A stretch of 7,091 bases of DNA from UBA11865 sp035686605 (lineage in GTDB: Bacteria; Chloroflexota; Anaerolineae; Promineifilales; Promineifilaceae), in assembly GCA_035686605.1 (NCBI GenBank), contig DASRZI010000408.1, positions 1 to 7,091 on the forward strand. Direction: 5' to 3'. A program made the translations under genes and the position numbers. Below the pieces are notes generated by a model that did no database searches, was not told the origin of the DNA, and saw only the letters and a program-made list of their open reading frames with translations. The number at the start of each line of letters is the position of its first letter. Within the stretch, counting starts at the first letter, position 1. This document shows positions 1 through 6,961 of the stretch, in pieces.

Positions 1-239
1 CCAGCGGGAAGGGTCACATTCGAGGACATTGAGGGCAATAATATGAATCGACAAAACCCGGTTCACTCAAATATCTATATAGGCCAACTTTGTGGCTGTC
101 CACAATGTAGGCAATGTAATTCTCGATTACCCTGAGGGCGGACGAACCAATCTAGTAATTACGCCGATCCACAGAGCGATTACTGATCGATTTATACTTG
201 GGGTTGATATGTCGCCTACCTATGACAGTCGATGTCTAA

Positions 240-324
240 AGGTAGTCTTTGAGGTGGTGCTGGACGAAAAACGTATGACATCACCCTTGCCGCACGGCTG
301 GTGTTGAAGTCGTTCTGAAACACC
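240..324 (+). repeat. Left copy of an 85-bp diverged direct repeat flanking the enzyme gene
   Basis: Bases 240-324 align without gaps to 4414-4498 at a constant offset of 4174. By hand count 67 of 85 positions are identical: 37 of 38 at 240-277, 17 of 33 at 278-310 and 13 of 14 at 311-324. Weaker similarity trails on to about 345. In the middle block most differences are synonymous if read in the frame starting at base 268: it gives K-T-Y-D-I-T-L-A-A-R-L here and K-T-Y-G-I-T-L-T-A-R-L in the other copy. This points to a former protein-coding sequence. The block before it reads best one frame later (V-V-F-E-V-V-L-D), so the reading frame is broken. The gene of origin is not recognised with confidence. 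Confidence 0.75.
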
Positions 325-442
325 GCGAAAGAGGTTCTTGGAGGGGAACCTATTCAAAGTTAATTAGTTCCAAATGGACTTTGCGTGCCGGTCGGGCCTG
401 ATCGGCATGAAATTTCGAGCCATCCTTGTTCTCACCCTCGAT

Positions 443-472
443 TTGAGCAGGAAGTTCAGTTTGTGCTATGAT
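443..472 (+). promoter_or_regulatory. Candidate extended -10 promoter upstream of the large enzyme gene
   Basis: TTGAGC (443-448) and TATGAT (467-472) are separated by 18 bases, and the -10 box is preceded by TG one base upstream (TGCTATGAT), an extended -10 element. It is a good sigma-70-type match by eye, but the start codon is 254 bases further on, which would give a leader of roughly 245 bases. A nearer promoter in 600-720 cannot be excluded because that stretch is AT-rich around 625-655. Confidence 0.3.
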
Positions 473-726
473 GCTCCTGGTCGGCAGCCCGGCAAATGAT
501 GCCGATGACGGCGCGGTATGCCCGGCGACTGACCAGCGTGGTGTGACTCGATGCCAAGGCGCCGGTGGTGACGCTGGCTCCCATGAGTTCGTGCCCTGAT
601 ACGGCAGCATCTGTTCTAGTAGAACCATATCTAAGACAATAATAAACGTGGAGTTTTCAGCTGATTGCGCTCCGGCTAAAACTTCTACATCACCGATCTC
701 ATTACCCTGACGAGGAATATATTCTG

Positions 727-3700
727 ATGGCCGGCAAAAAAATCAATCTCTTTGTTGGCGGGACGCCAATATACGAAAACACCAGTGCGGCTGAAGGGAG
801 CTTCGTACAGCTTCTGGACGAGAAATACTACCGCATCTCCCATTACGATCAGATATCGCCTTTTTTCATGAGCCTGGTTAGCGCCTCGGATCATTGGCTT
901 TTTATTGCCAGCACTGGGGGTTTAACTGCGGGGCGTATCAATGCTGACTCCGCCCTCTTTCCATATGAGACCGAGGACAAGATTATTGTTAATGGCGAAC
1001 AAACTGGCAGCAAGACCATCATTCGTGTGACACGAGACAAGCAAGCCTACCTCTGGGAACCTTTCTCAGAACGCTATGCAGGCGTCTATCGCTGCCAACG
1101 CAACCTCTACAAGAATATCTTCGGCAACAAGCTGGTCTTTGAGGAAATCAACCACGACCTTCAGCTCACCATGCGTACAGCCTGGTTCACCGGGGATCGA
1201 TTCGGCTTCATCAGAAGCAGCTGGCTGTTGAACGACGGCGATTCAGAGTGCCGGACCGAGCTGCTGGACGGTCTGCAAAATTTACTGCCATACGGAGCCA
1301 ATGTCGCGCTGCAAAGTTCCATGAGCAACCTGATGAACGCCTACAAGCGAAGCGAAATGGATCCCAATACAGGATTGGCATTATATGCCTTGAGCGCAAC
1401 TATTAGCGATCGGGCCGAACCCAGCGAGTCGTTAAAGGCAGCCGTTGCCTGGCAGGTTGGTCTGGATCATGCCAGTTATTTGCTTTGCAGCGACCAGCTC
1501 GAAGCCTATCGTTCTGGCTGCCCCATTGTTCCGGAGCGAGATGTTCGCGGCAAAGCAGGCGCATATTTCGTTAATGCCGTTCTTGAGCTATCACCAGATC
1601 AAAGTCATCATTGGCGGATAGTCGCTGATGTAAATCAAGATGCTGCGTCGATCGTACGAGTAAACCGGCTGTTGCAGCTTGAGCGAGACAGCGTCATTAG
1701 GGCTCTCGACGAAGACATAGCCCGAGGCACCGATAACCTGGTGCTCATCGTAGCCGCAGCGGATGGTCTGCAGCTAACCGCGGAGGAGATGACAACCAGC
1801 CACCATATAGCCAATGTGCTCTTCAATGTGATGCGCGGTGGTATATTCACAAATGCGTACCAGATTGAGCGGGAGGATTTGCTGGATCTCGTGGCTGTAC
1901 GCAATAGTCCATTGTTGACCGAACACGCTGGCTGGTTTGCCGAATTGCCGGCTCGCTTCTCGATTCAATATCTGCGGGAGCGAGCTAAGAGCGCTGCAAG
2001 CCCTGACTTGATTCGTCTCGGATACGAATACCTGCCGTTAGGCTTCAGCCGGCGGCATGGCGATCCCAGCCGTCCGTGGAACGCATTCTCTATCAATCTA
2101 AAACAACCCGATGGTTCCCTAAAATTGGATTATCAGGGCAATTGGCGAGATATATTTCAGAACTGGGAGCCTCTAGCGCACAGCTTCCCCAATTTTGCGG
2201 AAGGGATGGTATGCAAGTTTCTAAATGCGACGACGGTGGATGGTTACAATCCTTATCGAGTTACTCGGGATGGAATAGAGTGGGAAATACCCGATCCAGA
2301 GAATCCCTGGGCCAACATCGGCTACTGGGGTGATCATCAGATCATCTACCTGCAGAAGCTGCTGGAAATCGTCGACAATGTACACCCCGGTGTATTAGAG
2401 ATTATGTGGAACCAGGCCATCTTTGCTTATGCCAACGTCCCCTACCGGCTTCGAACATACCCTGAGATATTGGCGGATTGCAGTGACACCATCGAGTTTG
2501 ATTGGCAGAGTGAACGCGGCACGGCGGCAGCAGTCGCCAAGATGGGCACAGACGGTCGGCTGATCCGCGACGCGACCGGCTTGGTAGTACACGTCACTAT
2601 GACCGAGAAGCTGCTGGTGCTGCTGCTGGCAAAGCTAACGAATCTGGTTCCCGAGGGCGGCATTTGGATGAATACCCAACGCCCAGAATGGAATGATGCT
2701 AATAACGCGCTCGCCGGTAATGGTCTGTCCGTTGTCACGGTGGCTTACTTGCGCCGGTTCGTTGCCTTCTGGAAGGCACGATTGGAGAACACGGAGCCAG
2801 ATTCTTTTGCGGTTAACTCAGCCATTGCTGCTCTATTCGAGGAGGTCCAGAATATTTTCGCCAAGTATCAAAGTCAACTAGAAGCCGGCTTTAACAACCG
2901 GAATCGTCGCGCCATCATGGATGATCTTGGTAAGGCAGCCACAGCTTATCGAACGGCCGTGTATGAAGACGGCCTGCCGGAGAAACTGATCGAGCTGCCA
3001 TCTCAAAAATTAATCGGTTTCCTCGCCCTGGCTCAGAGCTACATCGAGCATACCTTGCGCGCCAACATACAGCAGGACGGCCTCACTCATAGCTATAATG
3101 TGCTCCACCTTCTTGGTCAACAAGCGGTCGTGGAAAATCTGTATCTCATGCTTGAAGGGCAGGTGGCGCTCTTGTCGTCCGGCATGCTGGCGCCAGATGA
3201 GGCGTTGGCTCTCCTGCACAGTATGCGCCACAGCGCATTGTATCGGGCGGATTTGCATACTTATATGCTGTATCCAGATCGCACTCTGCCAGGATTTCTT
3301 CAAAAGAACAATATATCCGCCAGCCAAATCGCCGGCTCGAAGTTAGTTTCTGCCCTCACCGAAGCGGGAGATAATCGGCTGCTCGTGCGTGATGAAGCGG
3401 GCGTATATCACTTCAACGGTGACTTTCATAATAAAGATGACGTAACAACCGTGCTGGACGACTTAGCCGCTGAACCAGCCTACGTAGAACTGGCGGCGGT
3501 CGAACGCAGCCTTATTCTTGACTTGTTTGAGACCACATTCAACCACCGAGCCTTCACCGGCCGGTCGGGCACATTCTTTGCCTATGAAGGATTGGGAAGC
3601 GTCTACTGGCATATGGTGTCGAAGCTCCTGCTGGCCGTTCAAGAATGTTATCTACGAGCGGAAGATGATGAAGCGGAAGGGGAAGTTACGAGCGCGCTGG

Positions 3701-4248
3701 CGGAGGCCTACTATGACATTCGTCAGGGGTTGGGCTTTAACAAATCGCCAGCTGAATACGGCGCCTTCCCCGCTGATCCATACTCCCACACGCCGATGGG
3801 CGGCGGTGCTCGGCAGCCGGGCATGACCGGACAGGTGAAAGAGGAGATCCTGACTCGTCTTGGCGAACTAGGCGTTTCGGTCCGGCAAGGTCGACTGTGC
3901 CTTGAACCGACGCTGTTGAGAATCGAAGAGTTCTTGCAGGAAACAAGTAGCTTCGCTTATATCGATGTCGCTGGGGTGATTCAGACGATACAGATACCTT
4001 CGTCTTCGATAGCGTTTACCTTCTGCCAGACACCTATTATTTACTCACTAAGCGATAGCGGTAGGATTGATGTGACGTACAGAGACGGCCGTACTGCCAC
4101 CATGATAGGCGGCCGCCTGGATGTCGGCACAACCCGACACATTCTCGAGCGCGACGGCCAGATAGAAATGCTGCGGGTTTCAGTATGGCTTCCGGGATCC
4201 AGACACAACTCATCCGCTGATACGCACAATACGGAGCCTGTTTCTTAA
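727..4248 (+). CDS. Putative clan GH-Q (GH94-like) inverting glycoside phosphorylase, family uncertain
   Basis: The 1173-aa protein has no signal peptide or membrane segment, so it should be cytoplasmic. The expected role is phosphate-dependent cleavage of a beta-linked oligosaccharide to a sugar 1-phosphate. The ATG is preceded by GAGGA (712-716) with about 10 bases spacing. Visible layout: an N-terminal beta-rich part (about 1-260) with SDHW (54-57), GGLTAGR (64-70), LWEPF (109-113) and LLDGLQNLLP (179-188); a helical core with RRHGDPSRPWN (442-452), GNWRDIFQNWE (471-481), WGDHQ (534-538) and RPEWNDANN (652-660); and a C-terminal part with YWH (960-962) and GGGARQPGMTGQ (1025-1036). EWND resembles the DWND signature of GH94, making Asp657 the likely general acid. 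His962 and Thr1034-Gly1035 sit where GH94 enzymes bind phosphate. The length fits GH149/GH161-like proteins better than the roughly 800-aa cellobiose phosphorylases. The fold assignment is fairly sure, the phosphorylase activity is inferred, and the substrate is unknown. A hydrolase in the same fold is the alternative. Confidence 0.7.
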   Translation: MAGKKINLFVGGTPIYENTSAAEGSFVQLLDEKYYRISHYDQISPFFMSLVSASDHWLFIASTGGLTAGRINADSALFPYETEDKIIVNGEQTGSKTIIRVTRDKQAYLWEPFSERYAGVYRCQRNLYKNIFGNKLVFEEINHDLQLTMRTAWFTGDRFGFIRSSWLLNDGDSECRTELLDGLQNLLPYGANVALQSSMSNLMNAYKRSEMDPNTGLALYALSATISDRAEPSESLKAAVAWQVGLDHASYLLCSDQLEAYRSGCPIVPERDVRGKAGAYFVNAVLELSPDQSHHWRIVADVNQDAASIVRVNRLLQLERDSVIRALDEDIARGTDNLVLIVAAADGLQLTAEEMTTSHHIANVLFNVMRGGIFTNAYQIEREDLLDLVAVRNSPLLTEHAGWFAELPARFSIQYLRERAKSAASPDLIRLGYEYLPLGFSRRHGDPSRPWNAFSINLKQPDGSLKLDYQGNWRDIFQNWEPLAHSFPNFAEGMVCKFLNATTVDGYNPYRVTRDGIEWEIPDPENPWANIGYWGDHQIIYLQKLLEIVDNVHPGVLEIMWNQAIFAYANVPYRLRTYPEILADCSDTIEFDWQSERGTAAAVAKMGTDGRLIRDATGLVVHVTMTEKLLVLLLAKLTNLVPEGGIWMNTQRPEWNDANNALAGNGLSVVTVAYLRRFVAFWKARLENTEPDSFAVNSAIAALFEEVQNIFAKYQSQLEAGFNNRNRRAIMDDLGKAATAYRTAVYEDGLPEKLIELPSQKLIGFLALAQSYIEHTLRANIQQDGLTHSYNVLHLLGQQAVVENLYLMLEGQVALLSSGMLAPDEALALLHSMRHSALYRADLHTYMLYPDRTLPGFLQKNNISASQIAGSKLVSALTEAGDNRLLVRDEAGVYHFNGDFHNKDDVTTVLDDLAAEPAYVELAAVERSLILDLFETTFNHRAFTGRSGTFFAYEGLGSVYWHMVSKLLLAVQECYLRAEDDEAEGEVTSALAEAYYDIRQGLGFNKSPAEYGAFPADPYSHTPMGGGARQPGMTGQVKEEILTRLGELGVSVRQGRLCLEPTLLRIEEFLQETSSFAYIDVAGVIQTIQIPSSSIAFTFCQTPIIYSLSDSGRIDVTYRDGRTATMIGGRLDVGTTRHILERDGQIEMLRVSVWLPGSRHNSSADTHNTEPVS

Positions 4249-4365
4249 GAGCCGGCAGACACGGCCGGAGATTTCCCAATATTAGTTATTGGCGAAAGGC
4301 TGCGAGCTGCCGGAGAGTCAGCCCAAATCACCCTAGCGGATATCGCCCATGCCGTCTCCAATTAG
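4249..4365 (+). other. In-frame coding-like extension after the enzyme stop codon
   Basis: Directly after the TAA at 4246-4248 the same frame stays open for 38 codons, ending at TAG (4363-4365). The translation contains LVIGERLRAAGES and ITLADIAHAVSN, which looks protein-like in composition. It may be the remains of a longer C-terminus truncated by a nonsense change, a relic of another gene, or chance: 38 sense codons in a row are expected in about one case in six. There is no start codon with a ribosome binding site, so it is not called as a gene. Confidence 0.25.
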
Positions 4366-4413
4366 GCTGCCAGTGATTATCAGGGACGCAACAGGAAATG
4401 GCTTGAAAGCTAG

Positions 4414-4498
4414 AGGTAGTCTTTGAGGTGGTGCTGGACAAAAAACGTATGGAATTACTCTGACTGCTCGACTGAAGCTGTCCCCGTTCTGAAGCACC
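4414..4498 (+). repeat. Right copy of the 85-bp diverged direct repeat
   Basis: This copy aligns gap-free with 240-324 in the same orientation. It shares the 26-base identical core (4414-4439), an 11-base block after one mismatch (4441-4451), and CGTTCTGAA-CACC near the end. The following bases 4499-4518 keep partial similarity. In the frame starting at 4477 the sequence continues as V-L-K-H-H-E-M-D-A-R-R-L-G-K-S-V-Q-E, a plausible protein segment absent from the left copy beyond V-L-K-H-x-E. The whole arrangement (V-x-F-E-V-V-L-D, then K-T-Y-x-I-T-L, then L-K-H-x-E and G-K-S-V) loosely recalls small phage or gene-transfer-agent tail-assembly proteins. That resemblance is from memory and weak. 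Confidence 0.75.
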
Positions 4499-4881
4499 AT
4501 GAGATGGATGCTAGGAGATTGGGGAAGTCTGTCCAAGAATCCGACAGTCGATTGGTCGTGACTCATCTATCAGGAGCATTTTCCTGTTGTTTTAAGTGGC
4601 TCTCTTGTCATCTTCCTTCCCACTGATTGTGCTGGATGGTAAAAGTCTCTTAGATTTCTCGCCCGCATTTTGTCTCAGAGGCTCTGAATAGATCCACCGA
4701 GGAAGTGAAAGACAAACGCGAGAAAATCGAGCAGAAAATAATGAAGCAAAGACGCCAACTCAATCGACAAATGACGCCAAATACCGTATTTTTGGAACGG
4801 CGAATCCTCCCTCATTCTGACACCTCAAATGTCTCATCAATTCTGAAGACGTACAATCGGATTGTTCGAATGATAAATACG

Positions 4882-4925
4882 AAAAAGACCCCGTGTCATA
4901 TTGGCAACGAGGTCTTTTTTATTTT
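4882..4925. terminator. Bidirectional intrinsic terminator between convergent genes
   Basis: AAAAAGACCCCGT (4882-4894) pairs with ACGAGGTCTTTTT (4907-4919) around a 12-base loop, giving a 13-bp stem with a single C-A mismatch. On the plus strand it is followed by a T-rich run (to about 4925). Read on the minus strand the same stem ends in TTTTTC. It lies 38 bases beyond the stop codon of the minus-strand membrane protein gene, so that gene is its most likely user. It is also the first convincing terminator downstream of the plus-strand enzyme gene, about 630 bases from its stop. Confidence 0.85.
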
Positions 4926-4963
4926 GGTTTACTGCTCTTTGGGTGAAGCAATATCTCCTTGCC

Positions 4964-6058
4964 CTAGACGGCCGCCGGTTTCGGTGCCTCTTGCACCTTT
5001 AGTTGCCCCATGCTTCTCAAGTCGCGATAAGTCAAGGTCCAGGCGCTGGATTCGAAGATAACCCGCATTCCGGTCAGCAATGCCAAAGGCGCTACCAGCA
5101 TGAGCAAGAACAGAATTACGCCCACCACTCCGGCCGCAACCCAGGCCGCTGTTCCGGCCGTGGCCAACGCCGTCAAGCCACCGATCAGCCCAACCACGAC
5201 GCCGGCTACGATGACGCCTATGCCAACCAGGACAATCACCACCGGAATCATCAGGAGTGGCCAGGTCAGATTAATGCCGAGCATTACCAGCCACATGATG
5301 CCCACATCCTTTAGGTTGTAGCGGACAATTTCATACCCACGGCGGATCGATTCGAGCACGCCTAAATTGTCAACCACACAGGCCTGCCGCGCTACACGAG
5401 CCAATACTCCCAGCACAATACCGGCCACGATGGCCAAAGCCAGCAACAGGAGAAACAAACCCCCAGTAGCGACGGCGCCGGCAATACCAGCCACCGTCCC
5501 CGTGCTGGCGAAGGCGAAAATAGGGGCCACCACCATGACGATAAGCACCAGCAATAAGAGGACGGCTGGAAGACGAACGGTTAAGTCGATCAGGAACAAT
5601 CGCCAGGCCGAGCGCGACCAGGCCATTCGCAGTCCTTGTCGGATGCCATACTTCGTTCCCGTCTTTTCATAATCATTGACCATCTTGATCACCGCTGTCT
5701 CTGACAGGTATCGAACCAGCAAGCTCAGGAGGATCAATATGAAGATGACGAAAATGACCAGGATGACGATGGCCAGTACTGTTTGTGCCACCGTGTTCTG
5801 GAAAAACTCGGCAGCCTCTCCCCCGGACAACGTAAAAGATTCACTGAATTCCAGGTCGAAAGTATCTCTCAACCATTCCCGATCCCGCTCTGAAAGCTGG
5901 TACTGGAAAACGGGCTCTTGAGCGCTATCGCTATCGCCAAAGAGGAGGAACGTCTCTCCGGAAAAGGTAGTCAGGGCCAGGAGAATTCCAAAAATCCACA
6001 ATGCTTTATAGCGGGTGACATTGTGCCATGAACGTTTAAGAATATGTATGTGATCCAT
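4964..6058 (-). CDS. Multi-pass membrane protein of unknown function
   Basis: The 364-aa protein starts at an ATG preceded by AGGAG with 9 bases spacing (6068-6072 on the minus strand). A short amphipathic N-terminus with RYKALWIFGILLAL leads into the first membrane segment (about 18-33). An acidic soluble stretch of about 55 residues (35-90) follows, then strongly hydrophobic segments near 92-117, 163-185, 196-221, 253-293 (probably two) and 304-330, giving about six or seven in all. Between segments lie charged loops such as ARVARQACVVDNLGVLESIRRGY (roughly 220-242), and the tail carries AWTLTYRDL (339-347). Similar proteins of unknown role occur widely in bacteria. The pattern resembles glycerophosphodiesterase-type membrane domains, but no catalytic domain is present. 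It lies downstream of a two-component pair in the same orientation and ends before a strong terminator. A role in envelope sensing or stress is possible but only inferred from position. Confidence 0.85.
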   Translation of the reverse strand: MDHIHILKRSWHNVTRYKALWIFGILLALTTFSGETFLLFGDSDSAQEPVFQYQLSERDREWLRDTFDLEFSESFTLSGGEAAEFFQNTVAQTVLAIVILVIFVIFILILLSLLVRYLSETAVIKMVNDYEKTGTKYGIRQGLRMAWSRSAWRLFLIDLTVRLPAVLLLLVLIVMVVAPIFAFASTGTVAGIAGAVATGGLFLLLLALAIVAGIVLGVLARVARQACVVDNLGVLESIRRGYEIVRYNLKDVGIMWLVMLGINLTWPLLMIPVVIVLVGIGVIVAGVVVGLIGGLTALATAGTAAWVAAGVVGVILFLLMLVAPLALLTGMRVIFESSAWTLTYRDLRSMGQLKVQEAPKPAAV

Positions 6059-6100
6059 CGTTTTCAGCTCCTATTGTTTATCGAACCAAAGTCTGGTCAC

Positions 6101-6129
6101 ATTCTAAAGCTTTGAACCGGGATTTTGAA
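6101..6129 (-). promoter_or_regulatory. Candidate promoter for the membrane protein gene
   Basis: On the minus strand TTCAAA (6124-6129) and TAGAAT (6101-6106) are separated by 17 bases, matching the sigma-70 consensus at four and five of six positions. The -10 box lies 42 bases before the ATG. This would let the membrane protein gene be transcribed separately from the two-component pair, whose last gene ends 204 bases upstream. Confidence 0.4.
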
Positions 6130-6262
6130 GCGTCTGCCGAATGGTTTTCAGAGCTACGCCCGGAGTGTATGAAACGCTCCTTCGGTAGGGGTTGTTGATT
6201 GGTCATTCGTATAAGCCGCGATTGGCCACCTGGCAAGAGTAATCCCTCGCCAAGCCGGCCGC

Positions 6263-6919
6263 TCACTCGTTCCTCCGAACGATGCCTTCTTTCCAGGCAT
6301 ATACGGCCGCCTGAGTCCGGTCGGCGAGATGAAGCTTGCTCAGGATGTTGCTCACGTGTCCTTTAACCGTATTCTGGCTGATGACGAGCTGGCCGGCGAT
6401 CTCTTGGTTGCTCTTCCCATCGGCGATGACCTTTAGTATTTCCAGCTCTCGCTCGGTTAGTTCCGTATATAGATTCAATTCACCTTTTCTGGGACCATGA
6501 AGCTCTTGTATCACTCGAGCGGCCACTCTTGGATGCAAGGTTGCTTCACCCTGAGCCGACTGGCGAATGACGGTAGCCAGGGCATCCATCTTGATATCCT
6601 TTAAAACATAAGAGATGGCGCCGGCCTGGAGAGCGGGAAAGATATGTTCATCCTGGTGATAGGATGTCAAGACGACGACTTGCGTCCTGGGGCTGATTTT
6701 TCTGATCTGCCGTGTGGCTTCGACCCCGTCCATATCCGGCATGAGCAGATCCATCAAAACAACATCCGGCACATATTCGTCTGCCAGGCGAACGGCCGCT
6801 TCCCCCGATTCCGCTTCACCAACAACGTCAATGTGAGGAACGGCATCCAGATAAGCGCGCAAGCCCTTGCGCACCACCTGGTGGTCATCCACGATCACTA
6901 CGGTTACTGCTTCAGGCAC
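6263..6919 (-). CDS. NarL/LuxR-family two-component response regulator
   Basis: This 218-aa DNA-binding transcription regulator is activated by phosphoryl transfer from a sensor kinase. The N-terminal receiver domain (about 5-120) shows the acidic pair Asp11-Asp12, phosphoacceptor Asp57 in VLMDLLMPDMDG, Thr85 in VVLTS and Lys107 in YVLKD, all the residues needed for phosphorylation. The C-terminal LuxR-type helix-turn-helix (about 152-215) has LTERELEIL, the recognition-helix region NQEIAGQLVISQNTVKGHV and LHLADRTQAAVYA. The length and layout are normal for the family (LiaR/DegU/NarL type). Translation begins at GTG, chosen because of an excellent ribosome binding site (6926-6933). The kinase gene ends 42 bases upstream, so the two are very likely one operon. 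Its target genes are not visible, though the downstream membrane protein is a candidate. Confidence 0.96.
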   Translation of the reverse strand: MPEAVTVVIVDDHQVVRKGLRAYLDAVPHIDVVGEAESGEAAVRLADEYVPDVVLMDLLMPDMDGVEATRQIRKISPRTQVVVLTSYHQDEHIFPALQAGAISYVLKDIKMDALATVIRQSAQGEATLHPRVAARVIQELHGPRKGELNLYTELTERELEILKVIADGKSNQEIAGQLVISQNTVKGHVSNILSKLHLADRTQAAVYAWKEGIVRRNE

Positions 6920-6925
6920 AGTTGA

Positions 6926-6933
6926 CCCTCCTC
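6926..6933 (-). promoter_or_regulatory. Strong ribosome binding site fixing a GTG start
   Basis: GAGGAGGG on the minus strand lies 6 bases before GTG (6917-6919). No ATG in the correct frame has a comparable site, so the GTG is the likely start of the response regulator. It sits inside the 42-base gap after the kinase stop codon. Confidence 0.75.
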
Positions 6934-6961
6934 TGTTTAGCGATATAAAAAATGCTCACCA

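Larger units (their letters stand above)
1..726. other. Gene-poor, degraded leader region upstream of the large enzyme gene
   Basis: I see no intact gene here. Plus frame 1 is open from the window edge to a TGA near base 148 (about 48 codons), then frame 2 is open from 92 to 307. The switch of frame looks like a broken gene rather than two real ones, and no ribosome binding site supports the ATG-less start at 92. From about 400 to 630 the DNA is GC-rich and open in several frames at once, including a 92-codon minus-strand stretch, which is typical of chance opening. The region also holds the left copy of a direct repeat (240-324) and a candidate promoter (443-472). It may be relic DNA plus the 5' leader of the downstream gene. 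Confidence 0.5.
4249..4963. other. Gene-poor convergent intergenic region
   Basis: This 715-base stretch lies between the stop codons of two convergent genes. It contains the in-frame extension just after the enzyme gene, the right copy of the direct repeat (4414-4498) and a bidirectional terminator (4882-4920). An open plus-strand stretch from a GTG at 4705 begins with a lysine- and glutamate-rich run (KDKREKIEQK), but it runs through the terminator and into the antisense of the membrane protein gene, so it is probably not a gene. Nothing else is recognisable between 4500 and 4880. Confidence 0.55.

Noticed and set aside
1..147. Cys-rich stretch C-G-C-P-Q-C-R-Q-C in plus frame 1, suggesting a zinc-binding fragment
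   Set aside because: The frame ends soon after, the neighbouring frame looks more protein-like across the same bases, and no domain can be assigned.
92..307. Plus-strand 71-codon open stretch with a GTG start
   Set aside because: It has no ribosome binding site, overlaps the repeat, and the coding signal in the repeat changes frame inside it. It is better read as part of a decayed sequence.
350..628. Minus-strand 92-codon open stretch
   Set aside because: It is rich in Pro, Ser, Ala and Thr, several frames are open at once in this GC-rich DNA, and there is no recognisable domain.
4252..4268. Hairpin CCGGC / GCCGG just after the enzyme stop codon
   Set aside because: The stem has five pairs and no T-run follows, so it is too weak to call a terminator.
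224..4552. Shared 10-mer GACAGTCGAT at 224-233 and 4543-4552
   Set aside because: It lies on opposite sides of the main repeat in the two places, so it is not part of the same alignment and may be chance.
4705..5061. Plus-strand 118-codon open stretch starting with a charged segment
   Set aside because: It runs through the terminator hairpin and antisense to the membrane protein gene. The GGAA before its GTG is too close to act as a ribosome binding site.
6162..6180. Small hairpin GGAGTG / CGCTCC between the regulator and membrane protein genes
   Set aside because: It has only six base pairs with one G-T wobble and no following T-run, so it is not a credible terminator.
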